Source: JBJXGF01 sp046153015 (lineage in GTDB: Bacteria > Actinomycetota > Acidimicrobiia > Acidimicrobiales > CAIXPF01). From it: a stretch of DNA of 38,952 nucleotides. This document shows, in pieces, positions 7,690-16,296 of the stretch (positions are counted from its first letter, which is position 1; the number at the start of each line of letters is the position of its first letter). The stretch lies in assembly GCA_046153015.1 (NCBI GenBank), contig JBJXGF010000140.1:1-38952 (forward strand), read 5' to 3'. The notes below the pieces were generated by a model. That model searched no databases, was not told the DNA's origin, and was given only the letters and a program-made list of their open reading frames with translations. The translations under genes were made by a program, and so were the position numbers.

Positions 7690-8370
7690 ATGGAACTCGC
7701 CGGGAGACCATCGAGCCTGGATGCGGTACAGGCAACCGATGACGAGGAATCGACGGTTGATCTTTACTGGATCCCGTTGGGTGCGGGTTCACCGGCGGTG
7801 CAAGCCAGCGGCCGGCTCTTCGAGTCCGTTTCGGCGCGGATCAAGCGGCGACCCCGTTGCGATCTCTACCACGCCGCGCTCAACGTGTTCCTTCCACAGG
7901 GCCGCTTCGCCATAGAACAGGCCCCGGTCCCTGACAACAACGGTGCGGTCCGGGGCGTGGTCGCCACAGGCCCGGTGGGGATCCGTGCCGCCGGGCGCTT
8001 GCGGTTGTTTCGCTATGAGGTCAGGTGCTGGTGCAATGGCATCATCCCGGACATTGGTGACGCGGTGGACAGCCCGGTCCGGGTGAGCACCAACGGCGAG
8101 GTCGCAGCGCGGATCGTTGCGTTGTTGCCGGAGGTTCCGACCTTGGTTTGGGGCCGTGATGAGGCCGATGCCGGTGACATGTGGAACTCGAACTCGGTCA
8201 TCTCGTGGGCCCTCACCCGCAGCGGGGTGGATGTGGATTCGCTGCGCGCGCCGGTCGGGGGCCGGGCGCCGGGATGGACCGCGGGTCGTGCGGTCGCCGT
8301 TGCCCCCGACCACGGTGTGGGTGCAGCCGTCAGGCCAAAGCACGCCCAAAGCCTGAGGAGGATTCCGTGA
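7690..8370 (+). CDS. Conserved hypothetical protein, possibly papain-like permuted fold
   Basis: A 226-residue soluble protein that I do not recognise as a characterised family. ATG 7690 has an AAAGG motif nine bases upstream and begins where convincing protein-like sequence starts; the frame is open further upstream but runs through the stress-gene remnant. Conserved-looking blocks are RCDLYHAALNVFLPQGRF (H61), a long RGVVATGPVG/RLRLFRYEVR segment, and WGRDEADAGDMWNSNSVISW (about 154-173). The His block followed by an N-S-N-S-x-x-x-W block resembles proteins of the permuted NlpC/papain-like type in outline, but the expected Cys is Ser, so a hydrolase role is doubtful. The stop overlaps the start of the downstream reductase, so the two are probably co-translated. 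Confidence 0.75.
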   Translation: MELAGRPSSLDAVQATDDEESTVDLYWIPLGAGSPAVQASGRLFESVSARIKRRPRCDLYHAALNVFLPQGRFAIEQAPVPDNNGAVRGVVATGPVGIRAAGRLRLFRYEVRCWCNGIIPDIGDAVDSPVRVSTNGEVAARIVALLPEVPTLVWGRDEADAGDMWNSNSVISWALTRSGVDVDSLRAPVGGRAPGWTAGRAVAVAPDHGVGAAVRPKHAQSLRRIP

Positions 8371-9392
8371 AGGCGATGACGAGAGACCGGTACGGCTCTG
8401 CTGATGTGCTGGCGTTCACCGAAGTGGCCATGCCAGTGGTCGGGGACAATGAGGTGTTGCTGCGTGTGCGGGCGGCAGGCATCGGACCGAACGTGTGGCA
8501 TGCCCTGACCGGCCTGCCCTATCTGGCTCGTATGGGGTTCGGTTTGCGCGTTCCGAAGTCCCCTCTCTTACGCGGTGACGTCGCGGGCACCGTGACCGCG
8601 GTGGGCGGGGGAGTGAGGCAGTTCCGTCCCGGCGATGAAGTGTTCGGTGTCTGTGACGGCGCCTTCGCCGAGTACGCCTGCGCCCGCCCCGATGAGCTTG
8701 CGATCAAGCCGTCCAATCTCACGTTCGAGGAGGCGGCCGCGGTGCCGATCTCGGCCTGCGCGGCGCTGCGCGGTCTGCGCCATGAGGGACAACTCCGTTC
8801 TGGTCAGCGGGTGTTGATCATCGGTGCGTCGGGGGGTGTGGGTTCGTTCGCGGTGCAGTTGGCCAAGGCATTCGGCGCCGAGGTGACCGGCGTGTGCAGC
8901 ACCGCCAAGGTGGGCATGGTCCGGTCTCTCGGCGCTGACCACGTGATCGATTACACCCGGGGGGACTTCGCCGGCGGGGGGCGGTATGACCTTGTGCTCG
9001 ACACGGCGGGGCGGCGGTCGCTGTCGCAGTTGCGTAAGGCTCTCACCCCGAAAGGGACGCTGGTCATCGTTGGCGGTGAGGGAGGCGGCCGGTGGACCGG
9101 TGGGTTTCAACGCCAAGTCCTCGGGGCGGCGGTGGTCTCTCGGTTCGTGCGTCAACGGTTGTGCTCTCTGATCTCCCGTGAGCCCCGGGAGGATTTGGAG
9201 GTGTTGAAAGGCCTCATCGAGGGCGGCAAGGTAAAGCCCTTCATCAGCAAGACGTACCCACTGCACCAGGCCCCAAGCGCGTTGCGCGACGCCGATGAGG
9301 GGCATGGGCTGGGAAAGGTCGTGGTCACGCTCGCATCGTTGAGCGGGGAGCAGGACCCAACCAAGCAGGCCGTGGCCAGCGATGTCGGCTGA
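8367..9392 (+). CDS. NAD(P)-dependent quinone oxidoreductase-like MDR enzyme
   Basis: A 341-residue medium-chain reductase of the zinc-free quinone oxidoreductase/zeta-crystallin branch. The N-terminal catalytic domain has PLLRGDVAGTVTAVG and FRPGDEVFGVCDGAFAEYA; the NADPH-binding Rossmann motif is GASGGVGSFAVQLAKAFGAE (about 150-169), followed by GADHVIDYTRGDF. The cysteine and histidine zinc ligands seen in the alcohol dehydrogenase at 232 are absent. I chose GTG 8367 because it overlaps the preceding stop, has GAGGAGG just upstream and starts the family N-terminus (VKAMTRDRYGSADVL). It probably reduces quinones or enones with NADPH. Confidence 0.9.
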   Translation: MKAMTRDRYGSADVLAFTEVAMPVVGDNEVLLRVRAAGIGPNVWHALTGLPYLARMGFGLRVPKSPLLRGDVAGTVTAVGGGVRQFRPGDEVFGVCDGAFAEYACARPDELAIKPSNLTFEEAAAVPISACAALRGLRHEGQLRSGQRVLIIGASGGVGSFAVQLAKAFGAEVTGVCSTAKVGMVRSLGADHVIDYTRGDFAGGGRYDLVLDTAGRRSLSQLRKALTPKGTLVIVGGEGGGRWTGGFQRQVLGAAVVSRFVRQRLCSLISREPREDLEVLKGLIEGGKVKPFISKTYPLHQAPSALRDADEGHGLGKVVVTLASLSGEQDPTKQAVASDVG

Positions 9393-9813
9393 GAACACTG
9401 AGAACACTGAGAACACTGGGGGCGGTCCATGGTCAGCGTTACCCACGATGAAGGCGGCAGTGCTCCACGAGTATGGGCCACCGGAGGTGCTACACGTTGA
9501 AGAGGTCGCGAAACTTCTTCCGGGCGACGGAGACGTGCTCATAAAGGTGCATGCGACATCGGTGAACTTCGGGGACACGCTGGTGCGCAACTTCAAGGCG
9601 GTCTCCCCTCGGGCGTTCCACATGCCGTCGGCCTTCTGGCTGATCGGGAGAGCCAGCTTTGGTCTCGCCAAACCGCGCCGAACGATCTTGGGAAGTGAGT
9701 TTTCCGGCGACGTGGCCGAGGTCGGAAAGGCGGTCACCGCCCGGCTGGCCTTGATCCACTTGGTGATTCATAGGACGGCTAAGCGGCGGACAGGGTTCCG
9801 CCCCCGAGTTTGA
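9382..9813 (+). pseudogene. Truncated MDR oxidoreductase gene (N-terminal domain only)
   Basis: This frame begins with an ATG overlapping the preceding gene's 3' end and contains a second ATG at 9448, where homology to MDR reductases begins (MKAAVLHEYGPPEVLHVEEV). It continues through VLIKVHATSVNFGDTLVRN and TILGSEFSGDVAEVGKAVT, exactly the GroES-like catalytic domain. After about 9740, where such enzymes continue with a motif like RFKVGD.V, the sequence becomes unrelated (LALIHLVIHRTAKRRTG), and the whole cofactor-binding domain is missing. About 120 of the expected 330 residues remain. The frame runs into the 3' end of the convergent MFS gene, so a deletion or insertion joint lies near 9740-9778. 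Confidence 0.8.
9391..9417 (+). repeat. Three tandem copies of a 9-base unit (GAGAACACT)
   Basis: GAGAACACT occurs three times head to tail directly after the stop of the quinone reductase gene. In the overlapping frame it encodes Glu-Asn-Thr three times. It is likely a replication-slippage repeat. Confidence 0.95.
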
Positions 9814-10963
9814 GGACGACAACGGCGAGGGGCACGGTGAGCGCGGCGGTGCCGATGACGGCGGCGGTGATCGATATCCGGTCGGACGCGATGCCCATGA
9901 GCGCCGGTACCGCCAGCGCGGGAGTACTGAGCACGCCGACCAGGGTGGGCACGGTGGCTGAAAGGGCGGGTACCACGGTCAGCATCCGGTGGTGCACCTT
10001 GGCCCATACGATGGCGGTGCCCAAGCCGAGGGAGGCCATGCCCATCACCTGGACGGCGACGTGGGCGGGTGTCGCCGCGGCGAAGGCGCCGGTGACCATG
10101 GCGGCGGCGCCGGTTCTGATCAGGCGCCGGTTGATGCCACGCCGGGTCACAATGGCGGCTCCTGCGAGGCCGCCCACCACGATCCCCGCCGCTAGTACCT
10201 GGGCTGCGGCGCGCACACCGCCGCTGGCCAAGCGGGCGACGGCAAACCCGAGGAATGCCTCATCCAGCGGCAAGAGGATGAACTCTGCGGCGGCGAGCAG
10301 GAGAACCTCGGGCGAGCGGGCCAGGTGCCTGGCCGACCGCCACAGTGACTCGGTGTCGTTCCCGTCCGGCCCGGCCGGGTGGGGGAACTCAGTGGCCGCG
10401 AGCACCACGGCTGCGGCGAGGAACACCGCGGCGGTGATGGCGAACACGCCGCGCCAGCCGATGAAAGTGGCCGCCCCGAGAGCGAGGAGGGCGGGGCTGA
10501 TGAAGTCTCCGAGCCAGGTGAGTAGGTGCTGGCGGCCCAGCAGACGGTCGAGGTTGTCGCCGGCGAGCTCGGCCAGGGAGGACTCCAACGGCCGGATCAC
10601 CAGATCGCTGGCGGCGCCGAGCGCGGTGGCCGCCACAACCAGGACGGGGAACGGTGGCCCGGCGGCGAAGGCTCCCAGCCCGGCGGCGAGGACGCCGGCG
10701 CCGGTGGTGGCCAGCAGCCGCCGGTGGCCGCGGTCCGCGAGCGCTCCCAATGGGCCGCCCACCAGACCGCCGAGGGTTAGCAACGCCAGCAGCCAGCCGG
10801 CTTGGGTGTAGGAGAAGCCCAGATCGCGGTGCTGGTCTTCGATGGTGCCGGCGGGCAGGTACGACCACCACTCGTCGAGGACGCGCACCAAGAGCGCGCC
10901 GCGGATGACACCGGCGGGCAGGCGGAACAATGCACGGGAGGTGCGTATGAGACGGACAGGCAT
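9779..10963 (-). CDS. Major facilitator superfamily transporter
   Basis: A 394-residue integral membrane protein with about 12 hydrophobic helices in two groups of six. The typical motif A loop between helices 2 and 3 appears as GGPLGALADRGHRRLLATTG. A second group starts near SPEVLLLAAAEFILLPLDEAF. The ATG at 10963 is used because GAGGAG lies seven bases upstream; the longer GTG at 10978 would overlap that site. Substrate is unknown; the nearest functional classes would be sugar or drug efflux permeases. The 3' end faces the truncated reductase gene. A partly palindromic GGTA-N10-TACC lies upstream at 10995-11012 and may be an operator, but I cannot support that further. Confidence 0.85.
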   Translation of the reverse strand: MPVRLIRTSRALFRLPAGVIRGALLVRVLDEWWSYLPAGTIEDQHRDLGFSYTQAGWLLALLTLGGLVGGPLGALADRGHRRLLATTGAGVLAAGLGAFAAGPPFPVLVVAATALGAASDLVIRPLESSLAELAGDNLDRLLGRQHLLTWLGDFISPALLALGAATFIGWRGVFAITAAVFLAAAVVLAATEFPHPAGPDGNDTESLWRSARHLARSPEVLLLAAAEFILLPLDEAFLGFAVARLASGGVRAAAQVLAAGIVVGGLAGAAIVTRRGINRRLIRTGAAAMVTGAFAAATPAHVAVQVMGMASLGLGTAIVWAKVHHRMLTVVPALSATVPTLVGVLSTPALAVPALMGIASDRISITAAVIGTAALTVPLAVVVLKLGGGTLSAA

Positions 10964-11129
10964 GGAGTGGCTCCTCACGAAGGCGACGGAAACGGGTACG
11001 AACCGGGTTACCGTCAGCCGAGGAGGCGCACGCGCACAGGATCAACATCGACGCATGGGACCTGACGCTACCAAACGATTACCACGCGTGCGCCACGCGA
11101 ATCGGCCGCCATCGCGATGACTCCATTCC

Positions 11130-11657
11130 TCAATAAAGTGCCGACCGCCGGCAGACAGCAGGATCTGCCCACCCGCGGCCAACGCGGCTTGCCTGCTGCC
11201 GGCCAACCCCCGTCGCGGCTCCTCGGGTCGAGACGTCCCGCAGACGTGCGATCACTCGCACGCTGAGCCCGTCACCTCGGTGTTTGCAGTTCGGCCCCTC
11301 ATACACCGTGGACAGGTAGGACCCGTCCGGGAGTAACTCGAGCGGGTCCAGCCGTTGCGATGACCGCATCCGCCACAACAGGTCCGCTCCCGACGCCGAC
11401 GCGGCTTGCCAGGCGGCGAACCCGTGAAACCCCCGGTCAGCGAGGCACAACATGCCCGGTTGAAGCCGCCCAAGCAGCTCCCGGGACAACTCCGGCTCGC
11501 TCGTGGAGTACGGCCCGGTCGCCGCGTCGATGATGGCGTGGGTCCCGACCTCTACCAGCCCGACCATCCGAACCTGCGGGAACGGCGCCCGCTCACCTTT
11601 CGCGGTCCCCGGCCGACCGATGCTGACCGGGACGCAATCCTTGGCCTGGGCTCGAGA
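11130..11657 (-). pseudogene. IS4-type DDE transposase remnant
   Basis: The minus-strand frame reads GRPGTAKGERAPFPQVRMVG, LVEVGTHAIIDAATGPYST and GMLCLADRGFHGFAAWQAA, the catalytic core of IS4-family transposases, including the strand carrying the second catalytic Asp (LADRGF). The N-terminal third is missing: an in-frame TAG sits at 11658-11660. The C-terminal part diverges after VRVIARLRD into unrelated sequence, so the last catalytic Glu region is lost. Only about 120-160 of roughly 400 residues remain and no inverted repeats are recognisable. The remnant abuts the promoter of the downstream redox gene. Confidence 0.8.
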
Positions 11658-11658
11658 C

Positions 11659-11664
11659 TATTGT
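11659..11664 (+). promoter_or_regulatory. Probable -10 element of a leaderless promoter
   Basis: TATTGT lies seven bases before the GTG at 11672. There is no Shine-Dalgarno sequence, and the spacing suits a transcript starting at or next to the GTG, as is common in actinobacteria. It sits exactly at the upstream edge of the IS4 remnant. Confidence 0.4.
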
Positions 11665-11671
11665 CCAAGCC

Positions 11672-13588
11672 GTGCTGACGCGTGAGTTCGCTGACCGAAT
11701 GGTGGCCGGAATGTCGCTGCTGATCGGAACGGCTTGCGTTGATGGGGCGCCTCATGCCGGTCGCGTCTGGGGTGTCGAGGTGCTTGATCTGTCAGGCCGT
11801 TTGCGCGTGTTGCTGGATGCTGAAGACTCGCGCACGATCGCCAACGTCGCTCGCGGTGGACGTGTCGCGTTCACGGCCAGCGAGGTGCAAACACACCTCA
11901 CGTTTCAGATGAAAGGGCGGGCGGCGCGGGTCGACTCGAACACGGCCAGCAGCGTCGCTGCAGCCGACAAGTGGGCCAAGGGATTCCTCGACGCCATCAA
12001 CGCGTTCGATGGCTACGACCGTGAGGCGCTCGAGCAGTGGCGTCAGACGAACTGCGTTGCGGCCGAGATCGAAGTCTTTGAACTCTTCGACCAAGCCCCG
12101 GGACCGAAGGCGGGTCGCCAGCTCAACGTGAGAACCTCAGCTCACGTCGAGTTGGCTCGCGGAGATGGCGCGGCCGATTTCTGCGACGAATCAAGCGAGA
12201 CCGACAACGGAAGCGACCTCACCCTTGATCATGTTCGCCGGGCGATCGAAGGCTGGATACCCAAGGTTGCAGCCACCGTTGCCGGTGACGGCACGCCGAA
12301 CGTCACGTATCTGTCAGCTTTACACATCGTGGACCACGAGCGACTGGCAGTGTCCAACCAGTTCATGTCGAAGACGTCCCGGAATCTTGCCGAGAACCCT
12401 CGTCTGTCGTTGATGATCATCGACCCCGTGTCGGTCAGCGAGTATCGGCTGTCGCTGACCTTCGAACGCACGGAGCGGCGCGGACCGACGTTCGAGCGAT
12501 TGCGCAGGGAGGTCGACGACATCGCCTCGTTGGTAGGCATGCACGACGTGTTTCGCCTGCGCGCCGCTGACATCTTCCGGCTCGAACGGGTCGACGTGAT
12601 TCACGAACGCGACGAGCATCAGTTCTACGGTTTGAATCCGGTCGCTGTCGGGAGTCACCCGCCGATTCACGTCGGGCGCCTTGGGCTGTTGGCTCAGCGG
12701 CTCAGCCGGTCGACCGATCTGGAGCACGCGCTCGACCTCGCCGTCGACGGCCTCGATGAACTGCTCGGATACACGCACTCGATGGTCTTCGTCCTTGGCG
12801 AGACGGGTGATCGGTTGGTGGCATTGGCGAGTCGAGGGTTCAGCGCGCAAGGTGTCGGCGCCGAGATCGCGGTGGGCGAGGGTGCCGCCGGGTTGGCGGC
12901 TCAACGTGGCCAAGCGATCAGGGTCACCGATTTGCAGCAGATGGAGAAGTACGGACGAAACGTGAGGCGTGGGTTCGACACGAGTGCACCGAGCGGGCTG
13001 GATACCGAGATTCCGCTGCCGTTCGAGCGGGAAACCCGCAGCCGCCTGGCGGTGCCGGCGATGTCGCGAGGGCAGGTGGTTGGAGTGGTCGTCGTCGAAA
13101 GCCCGTTGGCATCAGCGTTCGACGATGACGACGAGCAGGCTGTCGGGGTTGTCGCTTCGATTCTCGCTGGTCTCATCGAACTCGACCAGGAACGAACCGT
13201 CGAGTCGGAGGCTGTGCTCGCAAGTCCCGTCGCCACGCCGACTTCGACACCTGTCAACGTACCAGGCGGTGTGTTGCAGGTGCGTTTCTTCGAGTCCGAC
13301 GGGAGTGTCTTCCTCGGGGACGACTATCTGATCCGAGGCGTTGCCGGTCGGGTGCTGTGGTCCATGCTCAAGCGCTTCGAGTCGACTGCTTCGACCGATG
13401 TGACGCTGAAGGAACTGCGGCTCGACAAGTCGTTGGAGCTGCCAGGCTTCCGCGACAACCTCGACACGCGGGTCATCCTGCTCAAGCGACGGCTCGAAGA
13501 GCGAGACGCTCCGATCCGCATCCACCGCCCCGGCCGCGGTCGATTTACGCTCGAAGTGCCCGCAGCGTTCGAACTACAGCACAACTGA
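11672..13588 (+). CDS. Tandem PNPOx-like split barrel / GAF / winged-helix protein
   Basis: A 638-residue multidomain protein. Residues 1-140 and about 185-310 are two pyridoxamine-phosphate-oxidase-like split barrels, folds that bind FMN, F420 or haem (SLLIGTACVDGAPHAGRVWG; KVAATVAGDGTPNVTYLSAL). Residues about 345-505 are a GAF sensor domain (LDLAVDGLDELLGYTHSMVF; ending AVGVVASILAGLIELDQER). Residues about 535-630 resemble an OmpR-type winged helix: VLWSMLKRF, DNLDTRVILLKRRLEE, then a wing RGRFTLEV. This order suggests a one-component redox-sensing regulator. No transmembrane segment is present. The GTG start has no Shine-Dalgarno and probably begins a leaderless message; ATG 11699 is an alternative. 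It precedes hemerythrin and flavin oxidoreductase genes that it may control. The DNA-binding role is inference from the C-terminal pattern. Confidence 0.82.
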   Translation: MLTREFADRMVAGMSLLIGTACVDGAPHAGRVWGVEVLDLSGRLRVLLDAEDSRTIANVARGGRVAFTASEVQTHLTFQMKGRAARVDSNTASSVAAADKWAKGFLDAINAFDGYDREALEQWRQTNCVAAEIEVFELFDQAPGPKAGRQLNVRTSAHVELARGDGAADFCDESSETDNGSDLTLDHVRRAIEGWIPKVAATVAGDGTPNVTYLSALHIVDHERLAVSNQFMSKTSRNLAENPRLSLMIIDPVSVSEYRLSLTFERTERRGPTFERLRREVDDIASLVGMHDVFRLRAADIFRLERVDVIHERDEHQFYGLNPVAVGSHPPIHVGRLGLLAQRLSRSTDLEHALDLAVDGLDELLGYTHSMVFVLGETGDRLVALASRGFSAQGVGAEIAVGEGAAGLAAQRGQAIRVTDLQQMEKYGRNVRRGFDTSAPSGLDTEIPLPFERETRSRLAVPAMSRGQVVGVVVVESPLASAFDDDDEQAVGVVASILAGLIELDQERTVESEAVLASPVATPTSTPVNVPGGVLQVRFFESDGSVFLGDDYLIRGVAGRVLWSMLKRFESTASTDVTLKELRLDKSLELPGFRDNLDTRVILLKRRLEERDAPIRIHRPGRGRFTLEVPAAFELQHN

Positions 13589-13860
13589 CCGAGCGTTCTC
13601 GCGGGGTGCCGGTACTACGCCCCTGCTGCTTGCTGGCCCGGACCTCGTCGATCCGATGGGCGTGCGCGCATCGCGTTTGGTTCAGGTCGCTGGCGCTGCC
13701 CTGCAGCTGGCTTCGGATCTGAGGATAGTGATCGCTTAGTTGTCGGTGCGGCGTTCTTAGCGAACGCGTACCGGTCATTTCGGAGCGGCGATCCGAAGGG
13801 GGCTGCACAGTGATCCCATCACCCCTAGCCGCGTCTCCTGCGGTTCACGAAAGGATCAAC

Positions 13861-14604
13861 ATGAACACCACCTCTGGAACGAACACTGCGGTGTCCTCAC
13901 TCGCCGGCATCGAGTTCGATCGCCCACGACTGCGGCCCGTCACGTTCAACGCATACAGCGACATCCACAAGGCGATCCGCGCCGAACTGTTCGCGGTCAC
14001 CACTTCCGCCGGACGCACAGACGTGTCCGACGAACTCGACGTCGCTGCGCTCACCGGTCACGTGGCGAGTGTGTCCCAGTTGCTCACCGAACATGCTGAG
14101 CACGAGGACACCCACGTGCAACCGGTGATCATCGCTCATCTGCCTAACATCGCTGAGCTCATCGAGTACGACCACGGGCGGTTCGAATCCCGATTCGCCC
14201 AGATCCACGCTGTCGCCAGCGAGCTTTGCGCCCGTCCCGTCGTCGCACGCCGCGAGATGGCGCACGAAATGTACGTCGAATTGGCTCTGTTCACCAGCGC
14301 ATACCTCGCCCACCAGGACCTCGAGGAGCGGATGGTCATGCCGGCGCTGGAGGATGCAATCGGTGTCGACGCGGTTGTCGGCATCCACATGGCGATCGTG
14401 GGCACGATGGCGCCGGACGAGCTGATGCGCGGGCTGGCGACGATGTTGCCCGTGCTCAACATCGATGACCAGACCGGGATGCTCGGCGGGATCCGCGCCA
14501 CGGCACCGACGGACGCCTTCGAGGGCATCTGGAACCTCACCCGCAGCGTGCTGCCTGCAACCGAAGTACTCCGTCTCGCCGCACGCCTCGGCATCTCCGC
14601 CTGA
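13861..14604 (+). CDS. Hemerythrin-like HHE domain protein
   Basis: A 247-residue protein with a hemerythrin-type four-helix bundle. Candidate di-iron ligands are H36 (SDIHKAIR), H78 and E82 in HAEHEDTHVQPV, H105 (EYDHGRFE), and H151 with E155 or E156 in HQDLEERMVMPAL. Such proteins bind O2, NO or reactive oxygen at a non-haem di-iron centre. The C-terminal 70 residues are an extra helical region. ATG 13861 has GAAAGGA just upstream; the frame is open further back to 13810 but lacks a ribosome site. It lies 33 bases before the luciferase-like oxidoreductase, with the same AAAGGA ribosome site, so these two form an operon. The 272 bases before it hold no other recognisable gene. Confidence 0.88.
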   Translation: MNTTSGTNTAVSSLAGIEFDRPRLRPVTFNAYSDIHKAIRAELFAVTTSAGRTDVSDELDVAALTGHVASVSQLLTEHAEHEDTHVQPVIIAHLPNIAELIEYDHGRFESRFAQIHAVASELCARPVVARREMAHEMYVELALFTSAYLAHQDLEERMVMPALEDAIGVDAVVGIHMAIVGTMAPDELMRGLATMLPVLNIDDQTGMLGGIRATAPTDAFEGIWNLTRSVLPATEVLRLAARLGISA

Positions 14605-14637
14605 CCGCCCGACACCCCAACTCGAAAGGAACACTCC

Positions 14638-15552
14638 ATGGACATCGGAATCTGCCTGCCTCAGAGCGGCGACACCGCCCCGAGCGCCGTCGCATCGTTC
14701 GCCATCGCCGCCGAACGGGCTGGCTTCGGCTCGCTGTGGGCCGCCGACCGCATACTCGCCCCGCTCGCCCCCCGCATGCCGTACCCGGCCAGCGCCGACG
14801 GCGAGCTCCCCAGCTGGATGAGCAATGTCGCCGACCCGCTGATCGAACTGGCCGCCGCAGCGACCGTCACCTCGACCATCCGCCTCGGCACAAGCGTGCT
14901 CGTGGCACCCTGGTACCCGCCACTGTTACTGGCCCGATCGTCAACGACCCTTGACCGGCTCAGCGCCGGCCGCTTCACCCTGGGTCTTGGCGTCGGCTGG
15001 TCCGTGGACGAGTTCGACGCCCTTGGCACACCCTTCACCAACCGCGGAGCACGGATGGAGGAGATCCTCGACGTGCTCGACGCGGTGTGGAACGACGACG
15101 CAGTCTCGATCACCACCACTCGCGAACACATCGCCCCCTCAACCGTCGGCCTCAAGCCGACGCGAGGTCGGATACCGGTGAGCATGGCCGCCTTCACCCC
15201 CGCCGGCCTCGACCGGATTGCACGACGCGCCGACGGATGGAACGTGGCCGGCATCCCCGTCGAGATCGCCGCCACGATGTGGCGAGACGTCCTCGCTGCG
15301 GCGGAACGGGCGGGCCGCAACCCCGCCGAAATGCGGCTGATCATTCGCGCCATCGTGCACCTCGTCGGCGAACTCCCGGAGGGACGACCGGACTTCACCG
15401 GCTCCCTTCAGCAAGTCCGCGACGACATCAATCGCTGCATGGCCTCCGGAGCCGACGAAGTGTTCCTCGACCTGCACAACTGCACGACGGACGCTGACCA
15501 GATGCTGGCCCTCGCCAGCGAGATCGCTGAACGAGCGTTGACTAGCGCATAA
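14638..15552 (+). CDS. Luciferase-like (LLM class) flavin/F420-dependent oxidoreductase
   Basis: A 304-residue bacterial-luciferase-fold TIM barrel. Diagnostic blocks are the N-terminal MDIGICLPQSGDTAPS, a WAADRI segment, IRLGTSVLVAPWYPPLLLAR, and SAGRFTLGLGVGWSVDEFDA followed by RGARMEEILDVLDAVW. These match the actinobacterial subgroup usually assigned to coenzyme F420, although FMN cannot be excluded. ATG 14638 follows GAAAGGA by eight bases. Coupled with a hemerythrin gene, it may reduce or oxidise a small molecule during oxygen or nitrosative stress; the substrate is unknown. Confidence 0.9.
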   Translation: MDIGICLPQSGDTAPSAVASFAIAAERAGFGSLWAADRILAPLAPRMPYPASADGELPSWMSNVADPLIELAAAATVTSTIRLGTSVLVAPWYPPLLLARSSTTLDRLSAGRFTLGLGVGWSVDEFDALGTPFTNRGARMEEILDVLDAVWNDDAVSITTTREHIAPSTVGLKPTRGRIPVSMAAFTPAGLDRIARRADGWNVAGIPVEIAATMWRDVLAAAERAGRNPAEMRLIIRAIVHLVGELPEGRPDFTGSLQQVRDDINRCMASGADEVFLDLHNCTTDADQMLALASEIAERALTSA

Positions 15553-15941
15553 GCCGATCTGCACCGACGCTGCGAGCAGCCCATGGCGGACCGTGGCTTG
15601 GAACGTTGGCCGACCTACAACGAGGGACCGATGCCGTCGGCTGGCTGACCGACGGTCCGCCAATACCTGCGTGAGCTGAAAGCCGAAGATCGTGCGTCCG
15701 TAAGCAGCCGCGACCGAGGTTGACTTTGCTCGGAGATGAGGACTCGACCGCACCTTGGCGGCGTCCCAACGAGTTGACCCTACGAATGCTCTGACCAGCG
15801 GTGTCGGCCGTTGTTCTCAGCTCGGGCGCTGAGATGGCGTCGACAGAGCAAAGCCGGACGGTTCGGGTCAGGGATTAGGAACGTGGCTGCCGGCGCGCCG
15901 CTGAGCTTCGGGCGCTGTGGTCCCGGGACGGTTATGCGGGT
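15553..15941. other. 389-base intergenic stretch without a recognisable gene
   Basis: It lies between the end of the oxidoreductase gene and the 3' end of the convergent SHOCT gene. Short frames exist on both strands, but none has a ribosome site, a family motif or a convincing composition. It may contain decayed sequence, as the flanking region does. Confidence 0.6.
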
Positions 15942-16175
15942 TCAGCGGGTGGAGCGGAGGGTGTCGAGGCGTTGCGTGTATTCGTCGTGGTCGATCTCGC
16001 CGCGGGCGAAGCGTTCGGCGAGGATGTCTTCAGCGGAGCGCTGTTGGTGTCGGGTGCCCGATAGGCCGCGGACAACAGCGATGACGGCCCAGGCGATAAG
16101 TCCCCAGAAGCTGACCATGAAGATCATCATGGTCAGCCACCCAACCCACCCCCAGCCGTTGTTCCAATACATCAT
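15942..16175 (-). CDS. Small SHOCT-domain membrane protein
   Basis: A 77-residue protein. The N-terminus MMYWNNGWGWVGW leads into one membrane helix (about 14-36), and residues 46-74 are a SHOCT motif (SAEDILAERFARGEIDHDEY). SHOCT (short C-terminal) motifs are found at the ends of many actinobacterial membrane proteins and are thought to mediate oligomerisation or localisation. ATG 16175 has AAGGAG six bases upstream. It is probably monocistronic. The function is unknown. Confidence 0.88.
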   Translation of the reverse strand: MMYWNNGWGWVGWLTMMIFMVSFWGLIAWAVIAVVRGLSGTRHQQRSAEDILAERFARGEIDHDEYTQRLDTLRSTR

Positions 16176-16296
16176 CGCGGTCTCCTTGGTTCGAGCTTGC
16201 CCGGTCGGGACGCGTTCGCACAGAGGCGTTGGTCCTTACCGCAGCGGTGGCACGCAGCCGAACTGTCGGATCGGGTTCGATCAGCGTGTGGAGAAT

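Noticed and set aside
9810..10811. 333-codon plus-strand open frame
   Set aside because: Antisense shadow of the MFS transporter gene; composition dominated by Ala, Thr and Arg with no family motif.
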